Shown piece after piece: positions 26,159 through 35,048 of a stretch of 64,000 nucleotides of DNA. The stretch covers positions 47,665 to 111,664 of the forward strand of contig JAGBBV010000037.1 of assembly GCA_017938315.1 (NCBI GenBank), read 5' to 3'. The position numbers were made by a program, and so were the translations under genes. The notes below the pieces were generated by a model, which made no database searches, had not been told where the DNA came from, and saw only the letters and a program-made list of their open reading frames with translations. Position 1 is the first letter of the stretch. Each line of letters starts with the position of its first letter. Source of the DNA: Lachnospiraceae bacterium. GTDB taxonomy: Bacteria; Bacillota; Clostridia; Lachnospirales; Lachnospiraceae.

Positions 26159-27643
26159 TTATGCAAAAGGATTTTCAGATTTGTAAAGCATTCCCTTAGG
26201 CTGATTGAATCCGATTTCTTCAAGTTCAACACCAACATACTTGAATACTTCGTAAAGAGCCTTTCCGAAATGTCCGAATGCAACAGCACCATGGTGAGGA
26301 TAGTTGCCTTCGATTAATACGTGACGGTAGAATCTTCCCATTTCAGGAATAGCAAATACACCGATTGCACCAAATGACTTAGTTGCAACAGGAAGAACTT
26401 CGCCGTGTGCAATGTAAGCACGAAGCTTAGCATCTGCTGTAGACTGCAGACGGAAGAATGTGATATCGCCGGGAACGATGTCACCTTCAAGTGTACCCTG
26501 AGTAACTTCTTCAGGAAGGTTTCTAGCCATAATCATCTGATACTTCATGTTGCAGAAGCTAAGTTTCTTGGAGTTAGTATTTCCGCAGTGGAATCCCATG
26601 AAGGTATCTTTATGTGTATAGTCAAATTTGCCCTTAATGGATTCTTCGTACATATCAGCAGGAACAGAGTTATTGATATCAAGTAATGTTACGATATCAT
26701 CACTTACTGCTGTACCGATGAACTCGCTGAGTGCTCCGTAGATATCTACTTCGCAAGATACAGGGATACCCATACCTGTTAAACGGCTGTTAACATAGCA
26801 GGGAACGAATCCGAACTGTGTCTGGAATGCAGGCCAGCATTTTCCAGCGATAGCAACATATTCTTTGCATCCTTTATGAGCTTCTACCCAGTCAAGTAAT
26901 GTTAATTCATACTGTGCAAGCTTAGGTAATACTTCAGGCTTAAGATTTCCGGCACCAAGTTCTTCTTCCATTTCTTTCACCTTAGCAGGAATTCTTGCAT
27001 CACCATCATGGTTCTTGAATGCTTCGAAAAGGTCAAGTTCAGAGTTTTCTTCGATTTCAACACCAAGGTTGTAAAGCTGCTTAATAGGAGCGTTACAAGC
27101 AAGGAAGTTTGTAGGTCTGGGACCAAAGGAAATAATCTTAAGGCTCTTAAGACCAACGATTGCTCTTGCGATAGGAACGAATTCACGAATCATGTCTGCA
27201 CATTCTTCTGCTGTACCAACAGGATATTCAGGAATATATGCCTTAACATTACGCAATTTCATAGCATAGCTTGCATTTAAAACACCACAGTAAGCATCGC
27301 CACGTCCGCCAACTAAGTCGTTCTGGCTTTCTTCTGCTGCTGCACAAATCATTGCAGGACCATCAAAAATCTGAACTAATAAAGATTCAGAAATTTCAGG
27401 ACCAAAGTTTCCAAGGTATACGCAAAGTGCATTACATCCCTGATCTTTTAAATCCTTAGCTGCCTGAACAGCCTGTACTTCACTTTCTACAATACAGATA
27501 GGACATTCATAAATATCGTCCATACCATATTTTTTTGCATAAGCTTCTACAAGTGCTTTTCTTCTGTTAACGGACAGAGATTCCGGGAAACAGTCACGGC
27601 TAACCGCAACGATACCAATTTTTACTTTAGGTAAATTGTTCAT
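26159..27643 (-). CDS. L-fucose/L-arabinose isomerase family protein
   Basis: 494 residues. The architecture of fucose/arabinose isomerases is visible: N-terminal Rossmann-like domain (KVKIGIVAVSRDCFPESLSV), central part with GPRPTNFLACNAPIKQLYN and GKCWPAFQTQFGFVPCYVNS, and a C-terminal part with FMGFHCGNTNSKKLSFCNM and RHVLIEGNYPHHGAVAFGHF. The enzyme would convert an aldose to a ketose with a divalent metal. It shares an operon with a xylulokinase, so its product may be D-xylulose or a related pentulose; the usual XylA is absent here. The start ATG at 27643 follows AAGGAGGATGTTTCAC; the frame opens three codons earlier inside that ribosome site. Confidence 0.82.
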   Translation of the reverse strand: MNNLPKVKIGIVAVSRDCFPESLSVNRRKALVEAYAKKYGMDDIYECPICIVESEVQAVQAAKDLKDQGCNALCVYLGNFGPEISESLLVQIFDGPAMICAAAEESQNDLVGGRGDAYCGVLNASYAMKLRNVKAYIPEYPVGTAEECADMIREFVPIARAIVGLKSLKIISFGPRPTNFLACNAPIKQLYNLGVEIEENSELDLFEAFKNHDGDARIPAKVKEMEEELGAGNLKPEVLPKLAQYELTLLDWVEAHKGCKEYVAIAGKCWPAFQTQFGFVPCYVNSRLTGMGIPVSCEVDIYGALSEFIGTAVSDDIVTLLDINNSVPADMYEESIKGKFDYTHKDTFMGFHCGNTNSKKLSFCNMKYQMIMARNLPEEVTQGTLEGDIVPGDITFFRLQSTADAKLRAYIAHGEVLPVATKSFGAIGVFAIPEMGRFYRHVLIEGNYPHHGAVAFGHFGKALYEVFKYVGVELEEIGFNQPKGMLYKSENPFA

Positions 27644-27724
27644 GTGAAACATCCTCCTTAAAATATAGTTCTCTTTCTTTTGTTTATAACACGCACTGCT
27701 TTTTATCAGTGTTTGTTCCTTTAA

Positions 27725-28348
27725 TTATTCGTTTACGTTTAAGTTTTTGCCGATAAGTCCCATAGGGCTTCCTTCGTCAAGACCTCCTTCAGGATGTCCT
27801 AACAGCCACTTATTCTTAGCTGTAAGATGTCCGTCTTCACCGCCTGCATGTGCCGCGTCAAGAGGTAAGTTTGTTCCCTTAGGAAGTACAATACCCACTT
27901 TAAATCCGGCACCGTCTACACCGCAAGGTGCATAGTGAAGAGAAGTTGCATAAACTTCTACTGCTGTTCCCTTAGGAACAAGGAATGCTTCTACCAAAGA
28001 TGTGTCATATGTAAAATCATCTGTGATATCAGGCTGCCATCCAAGCATTAAAATTGCATCTGTTGCTGCAATATTGATTTCAGAATCTCTGTGGTATTCA
28101 AGGGCATTTAACATACAGTTATGTCCGTTACAATATCCAACCTGAATAGGCATTTCACCATAAACTTTTACAGATAATTCCTTTGCAGCAGGAAGTGCTT
28201 CTAACTCTGCAAGTCCGGGAACATATTCTACTCCTTCAGGAAGAGGTGTGCATTCTTCCATCTTTGCAATTAACTCGGAAAAATCAACACCTTCTACAAC
28301 CTTTCCGTATTTTTTAAACTTAGGATCTGTTACACTGTAAATCTGCAT
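27725..28348 (-). CDS. DUF4867 family protein (cupin-like, sugar-operon associated)
   Basis: 207 residues, soluble. It matches DUF4867: MQIYSVTDPKFKKYGKVVEG at the start, VGYCNGHNCMLNALEYHRDS and TSLHYAPCGVDGAGFKVGIV in the middle. The His and Glu residues in NGHNC..LEYHR and the SLHYAPC motif look like a cupin metal site. The family has no proven activity but is regularly found beside sugar isomerases and kinases, which suggests sugar mutarotation, isomerisation or lyase work. The ATG at 28348 has AAAGGAG seven bases upstream; the frame opens six codons earlier. It lies between the isomerase-like and xylB genes in one operon. Confidence 0.75.
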   Translation of the reverse strand: MQIYSVTDPKFKKYGKVVEGVDFSELIAKMEECTPLPEGVEYVPGLAELEALPAAKELSVKVYGEMPIQVGYCNGHNCMLNALEYHRDSEINIAATDAILMLGWQPDITDDFTYDTSLVEAFLVPKGTAVEVYATSLHYAPCGVDGAGFKVGIVLPKGTNLPLDAAHAGGEDGHLTAKNKWLLGHPEGGLDEGSPMGLIGKNLNVNE

Positions 28349-28411
28349 TTTGTTACTCCTTTCCATGTTTTATCTTCATTCTTTTATCTCATATCCGCCT
28401 TATGGCGTTTA

Positions 28412-29881
28412 TTACTTAATAATATCAAAAAGAGGCTTGCATGCAGGATAAATTTCCTTAAACTGCTGATATCTCTCTTCATACTTAGCAACAAGTTCAG
28501 CGTCGGGCTCTACTGTATCAATAACCTTAACAATCTTAGCCGCTGCTTCTTCTACACTTGCATATTCACCGCAAGCAACTGCTGCAAGCATTGCACCACC
28601 GAGTGCAGGACCTTCCTCACTCTCAATAACATCTACCTTAACGTTTAAGATATTTGCAATCATCTTCTTCCAAAGAGGACTCTTCGCACCACCACCGCAA
28701 ATCTTGGTTCTTTCAATCTTAATACCAAGAGACTTAGCAACTTCGAAGGAATCTCTTAAAGCAAATCCAACACCTTCAAGTACTGCCTGTGTCATGTCTG
28801 CTCTGGAGGTATCCATGGTCATACCGATGAAAGTACCTCTTGCGTTAGGATTGTTGTGAGGAGAACGTTCTCCCATCAGATAAGGCAGGAAGTAAACATG
28901 GTTTTCACCAAGTTTTGTAATGTTTGCCTGCTCTTTTGCATATTCTTCTGTTCCTATGATTTCATCCATCCACCATTTGTTACAGGAAGCAGCTGAAAGC
29001 ATACATCCCATTAAATGATAATGTCCGTCAGCATGTGCAAATGCATGTAAGGCATTGAACTTATCTACACCAAATTTTTCAGAGGAGATAAAGATAGTTC
29101 CGCTGGTACCAAGGGAAATGTTACACATACCATCGCCTACTGTACCGGTTCCTACAGCTGCTGCCGCATTATCACCTGCACCTGCTGCCACTTTAACGGT
29201 TTCAGGAATACCGAGCTCTGCTGCGATTTCCTTGGTAACTGTTCCTACACATTCATAACTTTCATAAAGCTTGGGAAGCATATCTACGGTAATACCACAG
29301 ATATCACACATTTCCTTAGACCAGCAGCGGTTCTTAACATCCATAAGAAGCATACCGGAAGCATCGGATACATCTGTACAATTTACACCGGTAAGCTTAT
29401 AAGCGATGTAATCCTTGGGAAGCATAATCTTTGCAATCTTTGCAAAATTCTCAGGCTCTTTATTCTTAACCCATAATACTTTAGGTGCTGTAAATCCTGT
29501 AAAGGAAATATTCGCTGTGTACTCAGAAAGCTTATCCTTTCCGATTACATTATTCAAATAATCACATTCTTCGTAAGTTCTTCCATCATTCCATAAAAGA
29601 GCGGGACGGATTACGTTATCGTCCTTATCTAAGATAACAAGTCCGTGCATTTGTCCGCCGAAACTGATACCTGCAATCTGAGACTTGTCAGCCTCTGCAA
29701 TCAGCTCCTTGATACCTGCCATGGACTGTTCATACCAATCTTCAGGCTTCTGCTCTGACCAACCGGGATTAGGGAAATATAAAGGATATTCTTTAGATAC
29801 AATCTTCTGAATCTTTCCCTCTCCGTCCATTAATAATAATTTTACCGCACTGGTTCCTAAGTCAATTCCTATGTACAGCAT
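28412..29881 (-). CDS. xylB: Xylulokinase
   Basis: 489 residues, FGGY carbohydrate kinase. It phosphorylates D-xylulose with ATP to give D-xylulose 5-phosphate. Signs are YIGIDLGTSAVKLLLMDGEG at the N terminus, SFGGQMHGLVILDKDDNVIR (the xylulokinase substrate loop), LLWNDGRT, AAGAGDNAAAAVGTGTVGDG and CGGGAKSPLWKKMIANIL. The ATG follows AAAGGAGGATCAAA. It is the second gene of the LacI-led operon (19 bp after the regulator). Its role in xylose breakdown fits the xylan locus to the right, which releases xylose inside the cell. Confidence 0.92.
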   Translation of the reverse strand: MLYIGIDLGTSAVKLLLMDGEGKIQKIVSKEYPLYFPNPGWSEQKPEDWYEQSMAGIKELIAEADKSQIAGISFGGQMHGLVILDKDDNVIRPALLWNDGRTYEECDYLNNVIGKDKLSEYTANISFTGFTAPKVLWVKNKEPENFAKIAKIMLPKDYIAYKLTGVNCTDVSDASGMLLMDVKNRCWSKEMCDICGITVDMLPKLYESYECVGTVTKEIAAELGIPETVKVAAGAGDNAAAAVGTGTVGDGMCNISLGTSGTIFISSEKFGVDKFNALHAFAHADGHYHLMGCMLSAASCNKWWMDEIIGTEEYAKEQANITKLGENHVYFLPYLMGERSPHNNPNARGTFIGMTMDTSRADMTQAVLEGVGFALRDSFEVAKSLGIKIERTKICGGGAKSPLWKKMIANILNVKVDVIESEEGPALGGAMLAAVACGEYASVEEAAAKIVKVIDTVEPDAELVAKYEERYQQFKEIYPACKPLFDIIK

Positions 29882-29900
29882 TTTGATCCTCCTTTAATAT

Positions 29901-30947
29901 TTAAAAATAATGAATGTTTTCATTCATAATAATTTCCAGTTTCGAATACAACTTGCGCTGTTCCATGCTCTTACCGTAGCACATTTCATTAAACAAAATC
30001 TTCACAGCCTGATAAGCCTGCATGCTTAAATCCTGATACACTACCGCATCTATGGAAGAATCCTCCACGTAACTTCTGATTTCTTCAAACAAGTCAAACC
30101 CGACCAGCTTGATATCTTTCCGATTCTTATCACCCAGTAGCTTAGCAATCACATCTAACCGGTAGGTTAAATCAAAAATGCCGGTTAGTTCCGGTTCGTT
30201 TTTGATGCAGTTGTCAATTTCCCTGTATATCTTGTTCTCCTCTGTAAGACCATATGATACAGGAAGCAATTTTATGTACGGGTACTCTTTTATCTTATCC
30301 AAAAAACCATCTAATCTGGCAACAATATCCGGGTTTGTCTCATATTCTTCCGTCACCGGAATCAAAATTTTTCCACCACTAAGCATCTTGCCTAAAAGTT
30401 CAGCCGCAAGTCTGCCGCTTTTATAATAGTCAACACCTACGTAATAACTATTTTTGTCTTCCTGGTAATCACGGCTGAGAAGCACTATCCCAGCACCGGC
30501 CTTTCCCAGTAATTTCAGAATCTGTTCTATAATCTCTTTATCTGAATAAGCAAGCACAAAAGAGTCAATTCCCTGGAATAACATTTCCTTGACAGCAGCA
30601 AGCTGACCCCTGGGCTTTTCAGCATCATATTCCGAAACAAGGACAGAAAGGCCGTCATCACCAAATTCCTTTACCGCTCTTTTAATTCCTTTACCGATTT
30701 CTGTAGAGAAATAATTTGCACTTTTTGATTTGAAACCCACATATCCAATGGTGTAATGCCTATTCATAGCCAGGTTTCTGGCATTACGGTTTTGTACATA
30801 ATTGTACTTTTTTAGGGCCTCGTTAACAATTCTGCTGGTCTCTTCACTGACATGACCTTTGTTCTTAATAACTTTATATATGGTGGTTCTGGAGATACCG
30901 ATTTCTTTCGCTATTTCCTCCAGCGTCATACGTGATATCTGTTCCAT
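29901..30947 (-). CDS. LacI family transcriptional regulator
   Basis: 348 residues. The N-terminal helix-turn-helix reads TLEEIAKEIGISRTTIYKVI with the hinge region NYVQNRNARNLA, followed by a periplasmic-binding-protein-like sugar sensor (about 65-345). It is the first gene of the operon with xylB, DUF4867 and the isomerase. Its own promoter holds the perfect palindrome GTTAACACGTGTTAAC (30969-30984) right after the -10 box, so it very likely represses itself and the operon, released by a pentose. The ATG follows GAGGGAAAA. Unlike the two GGDEF proteins upstream, it keeps its DNA-binding head. Confidence 0.9.
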   Translation of the reverse strand: MEQISRMTLEEIAKEIGISRTTIYKVIKNKGHVSEETSRIVNEALKKYNYVQNRNARNLAMNRHYTIGYVGFKSKSANYFSTEIGKGIKRAVKEFGDDGLSVLVSEYDAEKPRGQLAAVKEMLFQGIDSFVLAYSDKEIIEQILKLLGKAGAGIVLLSRDYQEDKNSYYVGVDYYKSGRLAAELLGKMLSGGKILIPVTEEYETNPDIVARLDGFLDKIKEYPYIKLLPVSYGLTEENKIYREIDNCIKNEPELTGIFDLTYRLDVIAKLLGDKNRKDIKLVGFDLFEEIRSYVEDSSIDAVVYQDLSMQAYQAVKILFNEMCYGKSMEQRKLYSKLEIIMNENIHYF

Positions 30948-30968
30948 TTTTCCCTCTTTTTGCAGTTT

Positions 30969-31016
30969 GTTAACACGTGTTAACTATATGTTATCACTAT
31001 ATATATCCAATGTCAA
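30969..31016 (-). promoter_or_regulatory. Promoter and LacI-type operator of the xylB operon
   Basis: Minus strand TTGACA (31011-31016), 17-base spacer, TAACAT (30988-30993), then the 16-bp perfect palindrome GTTAACACGTGTTAAC (30969-30984) over the expected transcription start. Central CG and location are typical for autorepression by the LacI protein encoded 22 bp downstream. Confidence 0.78.
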
Positions 31017-31041
31017 ACGAATCCTCTCTGGCATTTTGCAC

Positions 31042-31071
31042 AAAAAAACCGACCGAATTTTGTATCGGTCG
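31042..31071 (-). terminator. Terminator of the first LacI-sensor GGDEF gene
   Basis: 7-bp arms CGACCGA/TCGGTCG (31050-31056, 31065-31071) followed on the minus strand by GTTTTTTTG, 30 bp after the stop codon. Confidence 0.75.
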
Positions 31072-31100
31072 ATTTTCTACGTTTTTCACATATTATACAC

Positions 31101-32957
31101 CTAATCTTTTCTGGCTTCTTTTTTGCTTCTTTTTTCCCTGTACATGTTTTTATCTGCCACGCGCATACACTCCAAAACGCCTTTCGATTCCTCACATAAT
31201 GCATATCCGATACTTGCAGACAATTTGTATGGTTTATCCCATGTACGGTTTTTCATATCTATAGCTTCTCTGATATCTTCAATCACTTTCTCCACTTCAG
31301 CCTTATCTTCCGTTTCCAGACAAAGCATATATTCATCTCCACCGGTTCTGGCCACATGCCCCTTATCACTTTTGCATTCATTCAAAATGTTCGCAAGTGC
31401 ACATAATGCGGCATCCCCTTCTAAATGGCCGTACTTATCATTAATCATTTTTAACCCGTCCATGTCAGCACTTAACACATAAAAACCGGGGCCGCCGCTA
31501 CACAGACGTGCATATCTGCTTTGTATGATTTTTTGAATTCCACGGCGGTTTCCGATTCCGGTCAGTTCATCCGTTTCATATAACAGTCTACCTTCCATCA
31601 AAAGCTTATTTTCTTCATACATCTTTTGACGTTCCATGGCAATGGCAAGCCCAAGTAACCATCCCCGATATGCATATTTTAAATCCACGATATGCTCCGA
31701 AATCAAAACCACATAACCTAGGCAATTATCTTTTTCATGAAGTGGTGAAACATGTACATACTTATTATCTTTCATATACTCTTTTGGCAAAATATCACTG
31801 CGCAGGAATCTCTTATCCATTAGTTCCACGCTTTTCGGTGTAATCACTGCTTTTAATGACATATGCTCCGTATAGTTTTCTCTCATAGCCACTTCTTCAA
31901 TTCTTTTCTCTTCCTCATCACAAAGGCAGACATAAAGACTTTTATACCGGTAGTTGCTCATATAGGATTGCGCCACATCCATCAATTCCTCAAAAGTATC
32001 TGTGGCCTCAAAATCCATATCCATATATACAATATTATTTAATACATTACGCATATCACCGGAGTCAAAGAAAAGAGAACGTTGCAGTTCCTTATCAGGT
32101 ACATATTCACAGCCGCAGGATTCTTTAAAGGATTCTTTTACTTCTACATTCACCACTCTGTTCTGCGGTAATCCCCGTTCTAAATTCAGTAAAATCTGCA
32201 AAGCCGCCCTGCCCATTTCATCACTGGGTACATACATACTGGAAATAGTCGGTGTAGAATATTTCACCTCATCAATATCATCAAAACCGGATACAGCAAT
32301 ATCCTCCGGTACCCGAACTCCTCTTTTTTGAAGTGCTTCGCAAACGGAAATAGCCATAAAATCATTGGCGCACACAATGGCTTCAGGCATTTCGTCTCCG
32401 CCTAAAAACCACTCTACAGCTTCATTTCCCTTATTGCGCCAATAGTTGCCTTCAAATACCATTCTCTCAGTTACATCAAGGTTATATTTATCCATGATCT
32501 CCAAGTATCCCAAATATCTCTCTCCGGAATCCTTAAGATCACTTCTGCCCGTCATAAAACATATTCTTTTAAATCCATGTACCGTCACAAAATGCTCTAC
32601 CATTTTTTTCATAGCAGCACAGTTATCAAACAGTACATTATAAAATCTCTCATCCTCGCTTCTAAGGCACACAATAGGGCAAGTTGCATTCTCTTCTATG
32701 GACTCAATCAATTCTTCGTACATCCCCTGAATGCCCAAAGTATCCGCACAAATAATAACCCCATCGTAATCTGACCAATTGGGAATTTTTATAACACTCT
32801 TTTCGCCGTAGGCATAAAAAATATTTTGCCCATAGCACCCCGCATTAGAAAAAACGATGGTCTCCACCCCTAATTCTGTTGCCTCTTTTGCAATGGCTTC
32901 TACGACTGCCAATTCATGTACTCCATAATCACCAATAAAAATAGCTATTCTCTTCAC
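31101..32957 (-). CDS. Diguanylate cyclase with N-terminal LacI-type sugar-sensing domain (first of two)
   Basis: 618 residues, no signal peptide or membrane helix. Residues 1-290 form a LacI/RbsB-like binding fold: RIAIFIGDYGVHELAVVEAI, MVEHFVTVHGFKRICFMTGR, AIVCANDFMAISVCEALQKR, VPEDIAVSGFDDIDEVKYST. The helix-turn-helix that precedes such domains in regulators is missing. A linker region of about 300-450 joins the GGDEF domain, whose active site is GGDEY at 539-543 after ELTGIGNRRG and SADMDGLKMINDKYGHLEGD. The RxxD inhibitory site is absent. It probably makes cyclic di-GMP in response to a cytoplasmic sugar. Start is GTG behind GGTGGGGG. Confidence 0.88.
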   Translation of the reverse strand: MKRIAIFIGDYGVHELAVVEAIAKEATELGVETIVFSNAGCYGQNIFYAYGEKSVIKIPNWSDYDGVIICADTLGIQGMYEELIESIEENATCPIVCLRSEDERFYNVLFDNCAAMKKMVEHFVTVHGFKRICFMTGRSDLKDSGERYLGYLEIMDKYNLDVTERMVFEGNYWRNKGNEAVEWFLGGDEMPEAIVCANDFMAISVCEALQKRGVRVPEDIAVSGFDDIDEVKYSTPTISSMYVPSDEMGRAALQILLNLERGLPQNRVVNVEVKESFKESCGCEYVPDKELQRSLFFDSGDMRNVLNNIVYMDMDFEATDTFEELMDVAQSYMSNYRYKSLYVCLCDEEEKRIEEVAMRENYTEHMSLKAVITPKSVELMDKRFLRSDILPKEYMKDNKYVHVSPLHEKDNCLGYVVLISEHIVDLKYAYRGWLLGLAIAMERQKMYEENKLLMEGRLLYETDELTGIGNRRGIQKIIQSRYARLCSGGPGFYVLSADMDGLKMINDKYGHLEGDAALCALANILNECKSDKGHVARTGGDEYMLCLETEDKAEVEKVIEDIREAIDMKNRTWDKPYKLSASIGYALCEESKGVLECMRVADKNMYREKRSKKEARKD

Positions 32958-33008
32958 AATTCCCCCACCAGCTTTCTTCCTTGCAGCATTCGTTTGTTTT
33001 CTAGTACT

Positions 33009-33037
33009 ATTTTACCACTTTTGTGTGATTTCATCAA
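33009..33037 (-). promoter_or_regulatory. Promoter of the first LacI-sensor GGDEF gene
   Basis: Minus strand TTGATG (33032-33037), 17-base spacer, TAAAAT (33009-33014). It lies right after the terminator of the upstream paralogue, so the two genes appear to be separately transcribed. Confidence 0.55.
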
Positions 33038-33040
33038 CTA

Positions 33041-33066
33041 AAAAGAGCCTATACAGACTCTTTTTT
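33041..33066 (-). terminator. Terminator overlapping the end of the second LacI-sensor GGDEF gene
   Basis: Arms AAAAAGAGTC/GGCTCTTTTT on the minus strand around TGTATA, one G-U pair, ending in the T-run. The stop codon TAG (33049-33051) lies within the hairpin. Confidence 0.65.
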
Positions 33067-34899
33067 CTTTCTCTTTTCTTTATACATATTCTGGTCTGCC
33101 ATTCGCATGCAATCCATTAATGCCATATTCTTTTTACAATATGCGTATCCGATACTTGCAGACAGCACATAGGGCTTATCCCATTTTGCATTAATACCTT
33201 CTATCGATTCCCGGATATTTGCTATTACTTCTTCCACTTCAGTTTTGTCTTCCGTGCCAATGCACATCATATACTCATCGCCACCAACCCGGGCAACATT
33301 GCCATGCTCTCCCTTGTTTTCATCAAGAATCTCAGCAAGAGCACACAGTGCTTCATCACCTTCTAAATGTCCGTAACCGTCATTGATTTTCTTTAAGTCA
33401 TCCATATCAATACTTACTACATAGAATCCGGTTCCGGTAAGACGCATACGGGTAAATCTGCTTTGCAGAATTTTTTCCATCTCTCTGCGGTTTCCAATGC
33501 CTGTAAGCTCATCCTTTTCCGACAATCTCCTGGCTATTACCAGTTCCTTATTTTCCTCGTACATTTTTAGGCGAGACAATGCTGACCCCATTCCCAACAC
33601 CCATGTTTGGAAAAAGAATCTGACTGCACCTATATCTTGTGTTTTTAGTACAATATATCCCAAGCAGTTATTTTTTTCGTGCAACGCTGAAATATAAAGC
33701 GGTTTGTTTCCATCTAAATATTCTTCCGGCAATAGACTCTCTCTTTTAAATTTTTGATGTAAAATTTCCTCTTTACTAGGCGTAAGAACTGCTCTAAGCA
33801 CCATATTCTGGGTATAATTTTCCATCATTGCCATTTGTTCTACTTTCTTTTCTTCCTCATCGCAAAGGCAAACGTAAATAGCCTCGTAGGAGAATGCATC
33901 AATATATCTGCGTGCACTTTCCATCAGTTCTTCAAAGGTATCTGCATTTTCAAAATCCATGTTTAGATAAATATTTCGATACATAACTCTCTTAATATCC
34001 TCAGTTTCTAAAAACAGGGATCTTTGCAGAGTCATATCACATTCATAGTTGCAACCGCAAGATTGCTTATAAGATTCTTTTGCTTCCAAATAGACATTCT
34101 TAGACTGTTCAATACCATTGTTTACATTTTCAATAATCTGTAATGCGACTTCTGCTATTTCTTCATTGGATACATACATGCTGGATATGGTAGGAACGGA
34201 ATACCACACTTCCTCCACATCATCAAAACCGGAAACTGCCACATCTTCAGGTATGCGGTATCCTTTCTTTTGCAGTGCATCACAAATTGATATCGCCATA
34301 TAGTCATTGGCACATACGATAGCCCTGGGCGGCTCTTCACCATCAAAAAACCACTCCACTGCTTCATCACCCTTATCACGCCAGTAATTTCCCTCGAAAA
34401 GCATGCTGGGAGTCACTTCAAGTCCATGCTTACGCATGGCATCAAGATACCCTTGCATTCTATCTCTTGAATCTGCCAAATCTCTTCTTCCTGACATAAA
34501 GCATATTCTTTTATATCCATGTTCTTCAATGAAATGATTGGTCATTCTTTCCATCGCCGATTTGTTATTAATTAATACATTATAAAACTGTTCATCCCCA
34601 TTCCTGAGGCAAACAATGGGACAAGTCGCCTGTTCATTGATTCTTTCAGCTAATTCTTCATACATGCCCTGAATCCCAAAAGTATCTGCACAAATAATAA
34701 TTCCAACATAGTCGGAAAGCTGTGGAATTCTGATAATACTCTTTTCACCAAGTGCATGAAAAATATTATTGCCATAGGAACCCGCATTATTAAAGATATG
34801 CACTTTCATATTCTTTTTGGATGCCAGTTTTGTGACAGTCTGCATCACTTCCAATTGATATGTACCATATTCTCCCAGGAAAAGAGCTATTTTCTTCAT
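33049..34899 (-). CDS. Diguanylate cyclase with N-terminal LacI-type sugar-sensing domain (second of two)
   Basis: 616 residues, same layout as the neighbour: a binding fold without helix-turn-helix (KKIALFLGEYGTYQLEVMQT, HGYKRICFMSGRRDL, AIVCANDYMAISICDALQKK, VPEDVAVSGFDD-like RIPEDVAVSGFDDVEEVWYS), a middle segment with the conserved SCGCNYECD cysteines, and a C-terminal GGDEF domain with GGDEY at 539-543. There is no RxxD site. The paralogue is similar along its whole length, pointing to tandem duplication. The ATG at 34899 follows GGAGGAACAT; the frame opens ten codons earlier. The two differ enough in the binding half to have different ligands. Confidence 0.88.
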   Translation of the reverse strand: MKKIALFLGEYGTYQLEVMQTVTKLASKKNMKVHIFNNAGSYGNNIFHALGEKSIIRIPQLSDYVGIIICADTFGIQGMYEELAERINEQATCPIVCLRNGDEQFYNVLINNKSAMERMTNHFIEEHGYKRICFMSGRRDLADSRDRMQGYLDAMRKHGLEVTPSMLFEGNYWRDKGDEAVEWFFDGEEPPRAIVCANDYMAISICDALQKKGYRIPEDVAVSGFDDVEEVWYSVPTISSMYVSNEEIAEVALQIIENVNNGIEQSKNVYLEAKESYKQSCGCNYECDMTLQRSLFLETEDIKRVMYRNIYLNMDFENADTFEELMESARRYIDAFSYEAIYVCLCDEEEKKVEQMAMMENYTQNMVLRAVLTPSKEEILHQKFKRESLLPEEYLDGNKPLYISALHEKNNCLGYIVLKTQDIGAVRFFFQTWVLGMGSALSRLKMYEENKELVIARRLSEKDELTGIGNRREMEKILQSRFTRMRLTGTGFYVVSIDMDDLKKINDGYGHLEGDEALCALAEILDENKGEHGNVARVGGDEYMMCIGTEDKTEVEEVIANIRESIEGINAKWDKPYVLSASIGYAYCKKNMALMDCMRMADQNMYKEKRKKKESV

Positions 34900-35008
34900 A
34901 TGTTCCTCCAAGACTATTCGTCTTTCCAAAAAATCAACTTCTTTTTATTGTATCACTCCCCGCCTTTCTTATCAATGTTTTTTATGCCACATAACCTCTT
35001 GATTGCAA

Positions 35009-35044
35009 AGTCCCGGCATCTGTCTATCCACAGATACCGGGGCT
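35009..35044 (-). terminator. GC-rich hairpin after the ABC exporter operon
   Basis: 15-base arms AGCCCCGGTATCTGT/ACAGATGCCGGGACT on the minus strand with two G-U type pairs and a 6-base loop, 5 bp after the permease stop codon. The following U-run is short (ACTTTGC), so termination may be weak. Confidence 0.5.
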
Positions 35045-35048
35045 TCTA

